Below the pieces are notes generated by a model, which worked only from the letters and a program-made list of their open reading frames with translations, did not search any database and was not told the DNA's origin. Shown one piece after another: positions 17,239-26,171 of a stretch of DNA of 64,000 nucleotides (its first letter is position 1; each line of letters opens with the position of its first letter). The stretch is from Streptomyces sp. NBC_01353 (GTDB lineage Bacteria; Actinomycetota; Actinomycetes; Streptomycetales; Streptomycetaceae), in assembly GCF_036237275.1 (NCBI RefSeq), contig NZ_CP108352.1, positions 6,200,001 to 6,264,000 of the forward strand. Reading direction: 5' to 3'. A program made the position numbers and the translations under genes.

Positions 17239-17249
17239 GGCCGACGGCC
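17203..17249 (-). terminator. glnA terminator hairpin
   Basis: GGCCGTCGGCCG (17203-17214) and CGGCCGACGGCC (17238-17249) form a perfect 12-bp stem with a 23-nt loop, 48 bp downstream of the glnA stop. Confidence 0.65.
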
Positions 17250-17296
17250 CACAGACGGCCCAGGAGAGCGAGAACCTGCTCTGACCTGCGGCGATC

Positions 17297-18706
17297 TTAA
17301 ATGTCGAAGTACAGCTCGAACTCGTGCGGGTGCGGGCGCAGCTGGATCGGGGCGATCTCGTTCGTGCGCTTGTAGTCGATCCAGGTCTCGATCAGGTCGG
17401 AGGTGAAGACACCGCCGGCCTGCAGGTACTCGTTGTCCGCCTCGAGGGCGTCCAGGACCGCCGGGAGGGAGGTCGGGACCTGCTGGACGTTCGCGTGCTC
17501 CTCGGGAGCCAGCTCGTACAGGTCCTTGTCGATCGGCTCGGCCGGCTCGATCTTGTTCTTGACGCCGTCGAGGCCCGCGAGGAGCAGCGCCGAGAAGGCG
17601 AGGTACGGGTTCGAGGACGGGTCCGGCGCGCGGAACTCGACGCGCTTGGCCTTCGGGTTCGAGCCCGTGATCGGGATGCGCATGGCGGCGGAGCGGTTGC
17701 GCTGCGAGTACACCATGTTGACCGGGGCCTCGAAGCCCGGGACCAGGCGGTGGTACGAGTTCACCGTCGGGTTGGTGAAGGCGAGCAGCGACGGGGCGTG
17801 CTTCAGGATGCCGCCGATGTAGTAGCGGGCGGTGTCCGACAGGCCCGCGTAGCCGGTCTCGTCGTAGAACAGCGGGTCGCCGTTGGCCCACAGCGACTGG
17901 TGGACGTGCATGCCCGAGCCGTTGTCGCCGAAGATCGGCTTCGGCATGAAGGTCGCGGTCTTGCCGTTGCGCCAGGCGACGTTCTTCACGATGTACTTGA
18001 AGAGCATCAGGTCGTCGGCCGCGGCGAGCAGCGTGTTGAACTTGTAGTTGATCTCGGCCTGGCCGGCGGTGCCGACCTCGTGGTGCTGGCGCTCGACCTG
18101 GAGGCCGACGTTCTCCAGCTCCAGGGAGATCTCCGCGCGCAGGTCGGCGAAGTGGTCGACCGGCGGGGCCGGGAAGTAGCCGCCCTTGTAGCGGACCTTG
18201 TAGCCACGGTTGTCCTCGACCGCACCGGTGTTCCAGGCGCCGGCCTCGGAGTCGATGTGGTAGAAGCCCTCGTTGGCGGTGGTGTTGAAGCGCACCGAGT
18301 CGAAGACGTAGAACTCGGCCTCGGGGCCGAAGTACGCGGTGTCGGCGATGCCGGTGGAGGCGAGGTACGCCTCGGCCTTCTTCGCGATGTTGCGCGGGTC
18401 ACGGCTGTACTGCTCGCCCGTGATCGGGTCGTGGATGAAGAAGTTGATGTTCAGCGTCTTGTCGCGGCGGAACGGGTCCAGGCGGGCCGTCGACAGGTCG
18501 GCGCGCAGCGCCATGTCGGACTCGTGGATGGCCTGGAAGCCGCGGATCGACGAGCCGTCGAAGGCGAGCTCGTCGGACGGGTCGAACGCCGTCGCCGGGA
18601 TCGTGAAGTGCTGCATCACTCCCGGAAGGTCACAGAAACGGACGTCGACCATCTTGACGTCGTTGTCCTTGATGAACTTCTTGGCCTCGTCGGCGTTCTG
18701 GAACAT
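17297..18706 (-). CDS. glnA: Glutamine synthetase type I
   Basis: 469 aa, the usual GSI length, ATG at 18706 with AGGAGGA upstream. It opens [20 protein letters not shown] and carries the family signatures FDGSSIRGF, the metal-binding [10 protein letters not shown], and [10 protein letters not shown]-like [22 protein letters not shown] near residue 397 holds the Tyr that is adenylylated in the alpha-type GSI, so post-translational control by GlnE is expected. Forms a cytosolic dodecamer that makes glutamine. A near-consensus GlnR box lies about 100 bp upstream. Divergent from an RDD protein gene. Confidence 0.99.
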   Translation of the reverse strand: MFQNADEAKKFIKDNDVKMVDVRFCDLPGVMQHFTIPATAFDPSDELAFDGSSIRGFQAIHESDMALRADLSTARLDPFRRDKTLNINFFIHDPITGEQYSRDPRNIAKKAEAYLASTGIADTAYFGPEAEFYVFDSVRFNTTANEGFYHIDSEAGAWNTGAVEDNRGYKVRYKGGYFPAPPVDHFADLRAEISLELENVGLQVERQHHEVGTAGQAEINYKFNTLLAAADDLMLFKYIVKNVAWRNGKTATFMPKPIFGDNGSGMHVHQSLWANGDPLFYDETGYAGLSDTARYYIGGILKHAPSLLAFTNPTVNSYHRLVPGFEAPVNMVYSQRNRSAAMRIPITGSNPKAKRVEFRAPDPSSNPYLAFSALLLAGLDGVKNKIEPAEPIDKDLYELAPEEHANVQQVPTSLPAVLDALEADNEYLQAGGVFTSDLIETWIDYKRTNEIAPIQLRPHPHEFELYFDI

Positions 18707-18805
18707 CCAACTCCTCCTACTCCCGGCCCGGGGAGGGGCGGGGTTGCAGCTCGGTCATGCGGCCAGTGCGGTGGCACACGCTGGACCCGACCATAGGCAG
18801 ACGGG

Positions 18806-18844
18806 ATTTCTCAAGCGTGACCCATTTGTTTCGCCCAAGTTAAC
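18806..18844 (-). promoter_or_regulatory. GlnR box upstream of glnA
   Basis: On the minus strand: GTTAAC, six bases, GAAAC, six bases, GTCAC, six bases, GAAAT. This is an almost ideal two-unit GlnR site (gTnAC-n6-GaAAC twice), 100-138 bp before the glnA start. Confidence 0.88.
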
Positions 18845-18937
18845 CGGGGCGGCCGCGCTCGGCATCGCGAAGCGCCGTCCGCGCCCGACCGCGACCCGGG
18901 CCGAAGTGATCAAAAACGGGCGCAGTACCGTGGACGC

Positions 18938-19405
18938 GTGGACAACAGGCAAGCAATGGGATCGTGGCTCTCGGGACCCCGCGCGGCGGCCGAGGACGCA
19001 GGCGTCGACTTCGGTTACCGGGGGGAGCAGCTCGGGCTTCCCGAGGAGGGGCCCGGCTCGATCGCCCGGCCCGGCCGGCGGATCGGCGCCCTTGCCGTCG
19101 ACTGGGCTCTGTGCATGTTGATCGCATACGGCCTGCTCACCGACGGCTACAGCCAGGCGACCGGCAACTGGGCCCTCATCATCCTGCTCGCCCTGAGCGT
19201 GCTCACGGTCGGCACCGTCGGCTTCACCCCCGGCAAGCGGCTCTTCGGCCTCCGTGTCGCCTCGGTGAACGGCGGCCGGCTCGGCTTCCTCCGCGTCGTC
19301 GCCCGCAGCATCCTGGTCTGCCTCGCCATCCCGGCCCTCATCTGGGACCGCGACGGCCGCGGCCTCCACGACCGCCTCTCCGGCGCCGTACAGGTCCGGA
19401 TCTGA
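18938..19405 (+). CDS. RDD-family membrane protein
   Basis: 155 aa from the GTG at 18938. After a 40-residue soluble part, the RDD module follows: ARPGRRIGALAVDWALCMLIAYGLL with the Arg and Asp of the domain, a second membrane helix (WALIILLALSVLTVGTVGF), TPGKRLFGLRV, then a third hydrophobic segment and the final HDRLSGAVQV motif. Integral membrane protein of unknown function, perhaps transport. It is divergent from glnA and the placement next to glnA is usual in Streptomyces. A palindromic terminator follows. Confidence 0.93.
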   Translation: MDNRQAMGSWLSGPRAAAEDAGVDFGYRGEQLGLPEEGPGSIARPGRRIGALAVDWALCMLIAYGLLTDGYSQATGNWALIILLALSVLTVGTVGFTPGKRLFGLRVASVNGGRLGFLRVVARSILVCLAIPALIWDRDGRGLHDRLSGAVQVRI

Positions 19406-19431
19406 CACACGTAGGACGAACGGCGTAGGAC

Positions 19432-19479
19432 GAAGAAGGGGCGCCCCGGAACCGATCGGTTCCGGGGCGCCCCTTCTTC
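19432..19479. terminator. 48-bp perfect palindrome, bidirectional terminator
   Basis: GAAGAAGGGGCGCCCCGGAACC and its exact complement meet at a central GATC. It lies between the convergent RDD gene and the DUF4191 gene, and ends in CTTCTTCTT on one side, so it can terminate both. Confidence 0.88.
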
Positions 19480-19491
19480 TTACAGAGATCG

Positions 19492-20196
19492 TCAGCGCAT
19501 CTTTCCGCCGCGCGGCATCCGCATGCCCTTCGGCATCGGACCCTTCGGCAGGGGCATGTTGCTCATCAGGTCGCCCATGGCGCGCAGCCGGTCGTTGGTC
19601 GCCGTCACCTGCGGGCCGGAGAGCACCCGCGGCAGCTTCAGCATGGTCGTACGGACCTTCTTCAGCGGCACCTGGCCCTCGCCGTTGCCGACGATGATGT
19701 CGGTCACCGGAACGTCCACGACGATCCGGGCCATCCGCTTCTTCTCGGCCGCGAGCAGCGACCGCAGGCCGTTCGGGTTGCCCTCGCCGACCAGCACGAT
19801 GCCGGCCTTGCCGACCGCGCGGTGCACGACGTCCTGGCTCTTGTTCATCGCGACCGCCGGGGTCGTCGTCCAGCCGCGCCCGACGTTCTGCAGGACGGCG
19901 GCCGCCGCGCCGGGCTGCCCCTCCATCTGACCGAAGGCCGCGCGCTCGGCACGTCGTCCGAAGATGATCGCCATCGCCAGCAGCGCCAGGATGAAGCCCA
20001 GGATGCCCAGGTAGACCGGGTGCCCGATCAGGAAGCCGATCGCGAGGAGAACGCCGAGTACGACGATGCCCACGCCCGCGACGACAAGCCCGACCTTCGG
20101 GTCGGCCTTTCGGGTCATCTTGTACGTGAGGGCGATCTGCTTCAGTCGCCCCTGGTTCGCAGCGTCACCGCTGCCCGTGTTTGCAGTCCTCGCCAT
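19492..20196 (-). CDS. DUF4191-family membrane protein
   Basis: 234 aa, ATG at 20196. A polar N-terminus is followed by two adjacent membrane helices at about 36-58 and 63-80 (VGLVVAGVGIVVLGVLLAIGF and PVYLGILGFILALLAMAIIF). The remainder is a cytosolic alpha/beta domain (GKAGIVLVGEG, ARIVVDVPVTDIIVG) ending in a Met/Pro/Gly-rich basic tail. The family is conserved in actinobacteria next to the lipA/lipB region; its role is unknown. The 70-aa gene lies 10 bp upstream on the same strand, so they are probably co-transcribed. Confidence 0.93.
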   Translation of the reverse strand: MARTANTGSGDAANQGRLKQIALTYKMTRKADPKVGLVVAGVGIVVLGVLLAIGFLIGHPVYLGILGFILALLAMAIIFGRRAERAAFGQMEGQPGAAAAVLQNVGRGWTTTPAVAMNKSQDVVHRAVGKAGIVLVGEGNPNGLRSLLAAEKKRMARIVVDVPVTDIIVGNGEGQVPLKKVRTTMLKLPRVLSGPQVTATNDRLRAMGDLMSNMPLPKGPMPKGMRMPRGGKMR

Positions 20197-20206
20197 GTCC
20201 TGAAGT

Positions 20207-20419
20207 TTACGTGGCCCGAGAGGCGCGGCCAGCCACCGCCTCCATCACATGCTGGGCCTCGACCCGGTCCTTGGCTCGGCGGCGGTCCTCCAGGACGGAG
20301 GTCCAGGCGTTGCGGCGGGCGGTCCGCTGGCCGCTGCCGAGCAGTACGGCCTCCACGGCCCGCAGGGCATCGGTGACGGACGGGATCGCGGTGGCGCGGA
20401 CGTGGGTCGCGGCCTGCAT
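20207..20419 (-). CDS. Small conserved-looking protein, 70 aa
   Basis: 70 aa from the ATG at 20419, chosen because GGAGG lies 8 nt upstream; a TTG six codons earlier would contain the ribosome site. MQAATHVRATAIPSVTDALRAVEAVLL forms a helix, then an Arg-rich region (TARRNAWTSVLEDRRRAKDR). No known domain; charge and size would suit nucleic-acid or ribosome contact but that is a guess. Same strand as the DUF4191 gene, 10 bp apart. Confidence 0.75.
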   Translation of the reverse strand: MQAATHVRATAIPSVTDALRAVEAVLLGSGQRTARRNAWTSVLEDRRRAKDRVEAQHVMEAVAGRASRAT

Positions 20420-20599
20420 GACGGGGTCCTCCCTCAAGCATGGATGAGATGAGGTGGGGGGGCAGAGCGTGAGATGTCGCTCGTGTTGTGGCGGTGTGTG
20501 AAGCCAGGCTCACAGATTGGTGTTACCAGCGCGTGACTCGGTGGTCAAACAATGATGAAACGTTGATGCGGCCATCCGTACGAACCCGTGAACGCTGAC

Positions 20600-20643
20600 G
20601 CGGCCCGTACGTACCCCCTGACCTGCGGGGGCGTACGGGCCGC
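20600..20643 (-). terminator. lipA terminator hairpin
   Basis: GCGGCCCGTACG-TA-CCCCC (20600-20618) pairs with GGGGGCGTACGGGCCGC (20627-20643), leaving a two-base bulge, 45 bp past the lipA stop. Confidence 0.7.
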
Positions 20644-20687
20644 GACGAATTCGGCCACTACTGGCCGGTAACTACTTGTGCTTGGAT

Positions 20688-21653
20688 TCACACAGTCGGC
20701 GTGGTCGCCGTCTCGCCGCGCTTCTCCATCGCCTGCTGGTAGAGCCGGCCGGCACGGTACGAGGAACGGACCAGCGGGCCCGACATCACACCGGAGAAGC
20801 CGATCTCGTCGGCCTCCTCCTTCAGCTCCACGAACTCCTGCGGCTTCACCCAGCGCTCCACGGGGTGGTGGCGCACCGACGGGCGCAGGTACTGCGTGAT
20901 CGTGATCAGCTCGCAACCCGCGGCGTGCAGCTGCTGCAGCGCCTCGCTGATCTCCTCACGGGTCTCGCCCATGCCGAGGATCAGGTTCGACTTCGTGACC
21001 AGACCGTAGTCACGGGCCTTCGTGATGACGTCCAGAGAGCGCTCGTAGCGGAAGCCGGGACGGATCCGCTTGAAGATCCGCGGCACCGTCTCGACGTTGT
21101 GCGCGAAGACCTCGGGGCGGGAGGCGAAGACCTCCGCCAGGAGCTCCGGCACCGCGTTGAAGTCGGGGGCGAGCAGCTCCACCTTCGTACGGCCGTCGGC
21201 GCGGCCCGCGGTCTGCTCGTGGATCTGGCGCACGGTCTCCGCGTACAGCCAGGCGCCGCCGTCCTCCAGGTCGTCGCGCGCGACGCCGGTGATGGTGGCG
21301 TAGTTCAGGTCCATCGTGACGACCGACTCGCCGACACGGCGGGGCTCGTCACGGTCCAGCGCCTCGGGCTTGCCCGTGTCGATCTGGCAGAAGTCGCAGC
21401 GCCGCGTGCACTGGTCACCGCCGATGAGGAAGGTGGCCTCGCGGTCCTCCCAGCACTCGAAGATGTTGGGACAGCCCGCCTCCTGGCAGACCGTGTGCAG
21501 GCCCTCGCTCTTCACGAGGCTCTGCATCTTCGTGTACTCGGGACCCATCTTCGCCCGGGTCTTGATCCACTCGGGCTTGCGCTCGATGGGGGTCTGGGCG
21601 TTACGGACCTCCAGGCGCAGCATCTTGCGTCCGTCGGGTGCGACTGCGGACAC
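20688..21653 (-). CDS. lipA: Lipoyl synthase
   Basis: 321 aa from the GTG at 21653. Two cysteine clusters define the enzyme: [12 protein letters not shown] (auxiliary iron-sulfur cluster) and CTRRCDFC (radical-SAM CxxxCxxC). The C-terminal motif RSSYRAG is the family's RSSY. The enzyme inserts two sulfur atoms into octanoyl groups on E2 subunits and GcvH, completing the lipoyl cofactor. lipB lies 106 bp upstream on the same strand, and a lipoyl-carrying E2 gene is at 36.6 kb in this window. Confidence 0.99.
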   Translation of the reverse strand: MSAVAPDGRKMLRLEVRNAQTPIERKPEWIKTRAKMGPEYTKMQSLVKSEGLHTVCQEAGCPNIFECWEDREATFLIGGDQCTRRCDFCQIDTGKPEALDRDEPRRVGESVVTMDLNYATITGVARDDLEDGGAWLYAETVRQIHEQTAGRADGRTKVELLAPDFNAVPELLAEVFASRPEVFAHNVETVPRIFKRIRPGFRYERSLDVITKARDYGLVTKSNLILGMGETREEISEALQQLHAAGCELITITQYLRPSVRHHPVERWVKPQEFVELKEEADEIGFSGVMSGPLVRSSYRAGRLYQQAMEKRGETATTPTV

Positions 21654-21759
21654 GACCGGCTCCCTGTAGCTTCGATTCTTCGGCGCACACCAGGGTACGC
21701 CCGTTGTTCATGCGGTTTTGTTTACGCCTGGGCAACCTGTGGCCAGAGCCCGGCATTCC

Positions 21760-22569
21760 CTAGGCGTTCGCCTCTACGGGAGACGTCCCGATCTCGCGCG
21801 GCTTCAGCTCCGCGTTCTCCAGGACCGCCCGCAGGTGCTTCTCGACCACCGGCAGGACCTCCTCGATCGTGATGTCCCGGCCGAGCTCGCTCGCCAGCGA
21901 GGCCACGCCGGCGTCCCGGATCCCGCAGGGGATGATCCGGTCGAACCAGGCGTTGTCCGGGTTCACGTTCAGGGCGAAGCCGTGCATCGTGACGCCCTTG
22001 GCGACCCGGATGCCGATCGCGGCGAGCTTGCGGTCCTCGCGGCGCTGGCCGGCGTTGGACGGGGCGTACTCCGGGCCGTTGAGCCGCGGATCGAACTCCG
22101 GGTCGCTCAGCCGCGGGTCGAAGTCCAGCGAAAGACCTCCGAGTGACGGGCGCTGCTCCACCGGATCTCCGAGCACCCACACACCGCTGCGACCCTCGAT
22201 CCGGGTGGTCTCCACGCCGAACTCGGCGGCGGTGCGGATCAGCGCGTCCTCCAGGCGACGGACGTGCGCGACGACATCGACCGGGCGGGGCAGCTTCATG
22301 ATCGGGTAGCCGACGAGCTGACCCGGGCCGTGCCAGGTGATCTTTCCGCCGCGGTCCACGTCGACGACCGGCGTCCCGTCCAGGGGACGCTCGCTCTCCT
22401 CCGTGCGCCGGCCGGCCGTGTACACGGGCGGGTGCTCCAGAAGCAGACAGGTGTCGGTGATCTCGTCGGCGAACCGGGCGGCGTGCACCTCGCGCTGCTT
22501 GTCCCAGGCCACCTGGTACTCGACGGCGTCGTCGCCGAAGCCCAGACGGACGAATCGCAGCTCACTCAC
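21760..22569 (-). CDS. lipB: Octanoyl-ACP:protein octanoyltransferase
   Basis: 269 aa from the GTG at 22569, with GGAGGAGG upstream; an in-frame extension to 22653 is not needed. Family motifs: [30 protein letters not shown], the catalytic Lys in [24 protein letters not shown] and the catalytic Cys in IIPCGI. It moves octanoyl groups from ACP to E2 domains, the substrate for LipA. Unusual is a polar insert (about residues 131-165, with the repeated units [10 protein letters not shown] and [10 protein letters not shown]) that is absent from short LipB proteins. Confidence 0.99.
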   Translation of the reverse strand: MSELRFVRLGFGDDAVEYQVAWDKQREVHAARFADEITDTCLLLEHPPVYTAGRRTEESERPLDGTPVVDVDRGGKITWHGPGQLVGYPIMKLPRPVDVVAHVRRLEDALIRTAAEFGVETTRIEGRSGVWVLGDPVEQRPSLGGLSLDFDPRLSDPEFDPRLNGPEYAPSNAGQRREDRKLAAIGIRVAKGVTMHGFALNVNPDNAWFDRIIPCGIRDAGVASLASELGRDITIEEVLPVVEKHLRAVLENAELKPREIGTSPVEANA

Positions 22570-22869
22570 GGCAGTGCCTCCTCCTGGGTGCCGGTGCCGG
22601 GTTCCGGGGATCGTCCCGGGGCCGGCTCGGCACCATGCGTCATTCGCGCCCATGCCACTGTACGGCCGCGCCGCGGAAAGCCGTCCGGCAGGTGCGGAGG
22701 GCCGGGGACGAGGACGTTTGCGTCAGCGACGGCCCCGATCCTCACACGATCGGATGAATGTGGGGCGAAGGAGGCGGTATGGGCAGTGAGGGCCGCTAAA
22801 TTCACGCCGTTCCATGAGGGTCCATACCGGCTTGCTCCGGGGCCCGGAAGGCAGGAGACCGCACAGCTG
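22570..22869. other. Divergent spacer between lipB and the NsdA-like regulator
   Basis: 300 bp without a credible gene. It must hold both promoters. I see no clear -35/-10 pair and no strong palindrome. Confidence 0.4.
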
Positions 22870-24462
22870 ATGACGGAACGACCCCCGCAGCGCATCCCGA
22901 ACCGCCAGCTCGCCGCGCTCATCGCCGAAGCAGGGTTCTCCAACGCGGGCCTGGCCAGGAGGGTGGACCAGCTCGGCCTGGAGCACGGACTCGACCTGCG
23001 GTACGACAAGACCTCCGTGACCCGTTGGCTGCGCGGTCAGCAGCCGCGGGGCACCACCCCCGCACTGATCGCCGAGGTCTTCACCCGGCGCCTGGGCCGT
23101 CGCCTCTCCGCGCAGGACCTCGGTCTGGACGCCTGCGCCCCCGTCTACGCGGGGCTGGAGTTCGCGGCGACGCCCGAGGAGGCGGTCGACATCGTCAGCG
23201 GGCTGTGGCGGAAGGACTCCGGCAGCCATGTCGAACTCCGCAAGATCGCCTTCACCCCGGCCGGGCTCGTGGTCCCCAGCCGCGACTGGCTGATCGGCCG
23301 GGCGGACGAGCGGGTCGCCCGGGGGGACATGGCGGCGCCCAACGGCCGTCTCGGCCCGGAGGGTCGGCTCGGTCAGGACGGCCGCCTCGGCTCGGACGGT
23401 CGGCTCGCGACGGAGGCCCGGCACGGCGCGGAGGCGCGTCCGGGCGGAGACGGCGTGCGGCTCGCCACCGAAGCGCGCCGTCCGCCGCAGGACCCCCGGG
23501 TCCCGCCGCAGGGCAGGGTCTCCCTCCCCCGCCAGCGCGGCACCGACCGGGGCCCCGGGCAGCGGGTCTCCAGCGGTGACATCGCCGCCCTCCGCTCCGT
23601 CGGCGAGCTCTTCCGCACCCTCGACCACGCCTACGGCGGCGGTCACGCCCGCCAGGCCCTCGTGCGCTACCTGGAGCACGAGGCCGAGCCGATGCTGCGC
23701 GGCACGTACGGGGAGTCCGTCGGACGGCGCCTCTTCGCCGCGGCCGCCGACCTGACGAGGCTGGCCGGCTGGACCTCGTACGACATCGCCGCCCACGGCC
23801 TGGCCCAGCGGTACTTCGTCCAGGCGCTGCGCCTCGCGCAGGCGGCGGGGGACCGCGCGTACGGCTCGTACGTCCTGATCACCATGAGCCGGCAGGCGGT
23901 GTACCTCGGCCATGGGCGCGAGGCAGTGCAGCTGGCGCGCGTCGCCCAGCAGGGCGTGGGCTCCTCCGCGCCGCCCGTCGTCCAGGCGCTGCTGCAGGCG
24001 GTGGAGGCCCGTGGGCACGGTGTGCTCGGCGAGGCGCGGGCGTGCAGCGCGTCCCTCGCCCGGGCCGAGCGGGCCCTGGAGGCGGGCCGGCCGGGCGACG
24101 ACGTGCCGTACTGGGCGCGGCCCTTCGACGAGGCGCAGCTCGCCGACGAGTTCGGCCACTGCCACCGGGACCTCCAGCAGTACCGCCCGGCGGCGCAGCA
24201 CGCCGAACGCTCCCTGCAGCTGCGCGCGCCCGGCTTCGCCCGCAGCCGGCTCTTCTGCCGCGTGGTCCTCGCCTCGGCCCGGCTCGGCCTCGGCGAGCTG
24301 GACCAGGCGTGCGCGCTGGGCGCGGAGGCGGCGCAGCAGGCGTCCGAGATGCGCTCGGCGCGGGCGGTGGAGTACGTACGCGACTTCGAACGCCGCCTGG
24401 AGCCGTACCGCGACGCGGCGGCGGTCCGCACGTACCGCGACCGCGTGGCAGCGATCGGCTGA
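22870..24462 (+). CDS. NsdA-like TPR regulator with N-terminal DNA-binding region
   Basis: 530 aa from the ATG at 22870; the ribosome site (GGAGA) is rather far, 11 nt. Residues 1-60 (IPNRQLAALIAEAGFSNAGLARRVDQLG, SVTRWLRGQQP) look like a XRE-type helix-turn-helix. A variable central part contains a run of NGRLGPEGRLGQDGRLGSDGRL repeats (about 158-180). From about 240 to the end the protein is helical TPR-like solenoid. This resembles the Streptomyces NsdA family, negative regulators of sporulation and antibiotics. Divergent from lipB. Confidence 0.85.
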   Translation: MTERPPQRIPNRQLAALIAEAGFSNAGLARRVDQLGLEHGLDLRYDKTSVTRWLRGQQPRGTTPALIAEVFTRRLGRRLSAQDLGLDACAPVYAGLEFAATPEEAVDIVSGLWRKDSGSHVELRKIAFTPAGLVVPSRDWLIGRADERVARGDMAAPNGRLGPEGRLGQDGRLGSDGRLATEARHGAEARPGGDGVRLATEARRPPQDPRVPPQGRVSLPRQRGTDRGPGQRVSSGDIAALRSVGELFRTLDHAYGGGHARQALVRYLEHEAEPMLRGTYGESVGRRLFAAAADLTRLAGWTSYDIAAHGLAQRYFVQALRLAQAAGDRAYGSYVLITMSRQAVYLGHGREAVQLARVAQQGVGSSAPPVVQALLQAVEARGHGVLGEARACSASLARAERALEAGRPGDDVPYWARPFDEAQLADEFGHCHRDLQQYRPAAQHAERSLQLRAPGFARSRLFCRVVLASARLGLGELDQACALGAEAAQQASEMRSARAVEYVRDFERRLEPYRDAAAVRTYRDRVAAIG

Positions 24463-24507
24463 CACGGACGGGCAAGGCGCCCACGGTGCCCCCCGTGTGG
24501 GCGCACG

Positions 24508-24560
24508 CCCGCCGCCCCGCCCTCGCCCCCATCCGTTGTGGGCACGTGAGGGGCGGCGGG
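24508..24560. terminator. Hairpin between convergent genes
   Basis: CCCGCCGCCCC (24508-24518) and GGGGCGGCGGG (24550-24560) can pair across a 31-nt loop, between the NsdA-like gene and the convergent oxidoreductase. Confidence 0.5.
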
Positions 24561-24584
24561 GCGACTGCCATGCGCGTGTGGGCG

Positions 24585-25997
24585 TCAGGCCGCCTCCGTC
24601 GTCGATTCCTCGCGGGCGCGGACGCCCAGGTCTCCCAGGACCGCCTGGGCCGCGCGGCGGCCCGAGGACAGGGCGCCCTGCGGCGTGGACGTGTCGCGGT
24701 GGTCGCCGCAGACGTACAGGCCCGCGAGCAGCCGGACCGGCCGGCGCGGGTCGTGCGGCGGCGGCATCGCGGGAACCGCGTCCGGGGTGTGGTGGAGGGC
24801 CAGCAGCTCCCACTCGTCCGTCGACGTGCCGTACAGCGTCGCGAGGTGCTTGCGGACCCGCCGCTCGGTGTCGTCCGGCGGAGTGCCCAGGACCGTCGAG
24901 GTGACAAGCACCCGGCCCGCCGGCGCCCGCGTGGGATCGACCGCGCTCATCACCGCCGTGTACGCCACCGGGCCGCCCACGTCGGACTCCAGGAGCAGCA
25001 CAGGGTCGGGCGTCGGCGCGGCCGGAGCGGTGTGGTGCAGCACGGTGACCGGGTGGAAGGCGGGTGTCCGCAGCCCGGGCAGCAGCTCGGCGGCCGTGCG
25101 GGCGCCCGTCGCCAGCACCACCGAGCGGCACCGGAACACCCCGTGCTCCGCCGTCGCGACCCGGTCGACCGCGATGTCCGTGACCCGGACGCCCGTACGG
25201 ACCGTGCCGGACGGCAGCGTCGTGGCCAGCAGGTCGGGCAGCGTCGCCGAGCCCCCCTCCGGCACGCACAACCGCCCCCGGGCGAACGCGCGCAGCGCCA
25301 GATCGGCCCAGCGGCTGGACGTGGCGAGATCGGGGTCGCCGAGCAGCGCGGCGACCAGGGGCCGCAGCACCCCCTGGACGGTACGGGTCGGCAGCCTGGC
25401 CGTCAGGGCCTCGCGCGCGGCCCGCTCCGGACGGGTCAGCAGCCGCTGCGCCGGTGTGGCCGCGAGCCGCGCCAGCGAGGCTCCGAGCCGCGCCTGGTCG
25501 AGCGAGGCGGCCGGATGGCGAGGGGCGCTCGCAAGGGCGCGCGCCACTGTGAAAGCTCCCCCTACGCGCCGGGGCGCGTGGGGGGACCCCCACCCTGCGC
25601 CCCAAGGGCCCTGAGCGGACCCCCTCGCCGTACCCCGGGCGCCCCGCGCGACCCCCACGCGCCAGGGCGCGTGCGGGAACGGTTCGCCGACCCTGACGTA
25701 CCGTCCGTCGCTGTGCACCAGCGCCCCCGGTGCGAACGGCCGCAGCGTCACCCCGCCCAGACCGGGCGTGCGGGACAGTTCGGCGTACGAGGCGGTCAGC
25801 AGCGGCCCGACCCGGTCGAGCCGGAAGCCGTCGACGTCGTCCGTGGCCATCCGGCCGCCGACCCGCGGCCCGGCCTCCAGGACCGTGACGCCGATTCCGG
25901 CGCTGGTCAGCCGGTGGGCGGCCGCGAGCCCCGCGATCCCGGCTCCCACGACGACGACGTCCGTGACGACGTCCGAATGGCGTGCGGTACTGAGCAC
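24585..25997 (-). CDS. FAD-dependent oxidoreductase (protoporphyrinogen-oxidase/amine-oxidase fold)
   Basis: 470 aa from a GTG at 25997. The N-terminal Rossmann motif VVVVGAGIAGLAAAHRL, the following E in TVLEAGPRVGGRM, and the C-terminal LYVCGDHRDTSTPQGALSSGR (FAD-binding) place it in the NAD(P)-binding amine-oxidase/desaturase-like flavoprotein group. The substrate is unknown. Residues about 110-150 are a low-complexity Gly/Ala/Arg/Pro block encoded by very GC-rich repeated DNA, which looks like an in-frame insertion. It follows the epimerase gene on the same strand after a 174-bp gap. Confidence 0.92.
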   Translation of the reverse strand: MLSTARHSDVVTDVVVVGAGIAGLAAAHRLTSAGIGVTVLEAGPRVGGRMATDDVDGFRLDRVGPLLTASYAELSRTPGLGGVTLRPFAPGALVHSDGRYVRVGEPFPHAPWRVGVARGARGTARGSAQGPWGAGWGSPHAPRRVGGAFTVARALASAPRHPAASLDQARLGASLARLAATPAQRLLTRPERAAREALTARLPTRTVQGVLRPLVAALLGDPDLATSSRWADLALRAFARGRLCVPEGGSATLPDLLATTLPSGTVRTGVRVTDIAVDRVATAEHGVFRCRSVVLATGARTAAELLPGLRTPAFHPVTVLHHTAPAAPTPDPVLLLESDVGGPVAYTAVMSAVDPTRAPAGRVLVTSTVLGTPPDDTERRVRKHLATLYGTSTDEWELLALHHTPDAVPAMPPPHDPRRPVRLLAGLYVCGDHRDTSTPQGALSSGRRAAQAVLGDLGVRAREESTTEAA

Positions 25998-26171
25998 GTG
26001 CCCCTCCCCAGGTCGGCGCGGCTGGTGGGGTGCCTATGCCCCCAACAGGCCCCAGGAATGCCCGCGTTCGCATTCAGGGCCTGCCAGCCTAGGCAGCGCT
26101 CCCACGGGTGCCAGCCGCGCGCGGCGGGGTGCACGAAGCACGGGTCGCACACGCCGTGCTCCCGCCCGTCG

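Larger units (their letters stand above)
16653..17296. other. Gene-poor stretch with a decayed regulator
   Basis: Between the dehydrogenase and glnA no intact gene is visible. It holds the presumed promoter of the trio (16660-16800), a GntR remnant (16879-17238, listed separately) and the glnA terminator hairpin. The sequence is AT-richer than the surrounding core genes. Confidence 0.5.

Noticed and set aside
22723-26073. Open frame of 1116 codons on the minus strand
   Set aside because: It is the antisense shadow of the NsdA-like regulator and overlaps the FAD oxidoreductase out of frame; composition is Arg/Gly/Pro-rich with no domain.
25907-26151. Possible small ORF starting VCDPCFVHP with a CxxC motif and GGGAG before it
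   Set aside because: It runs out of frame into the oxidoreductase start and has no known relatives that I recognise; too weak to list.
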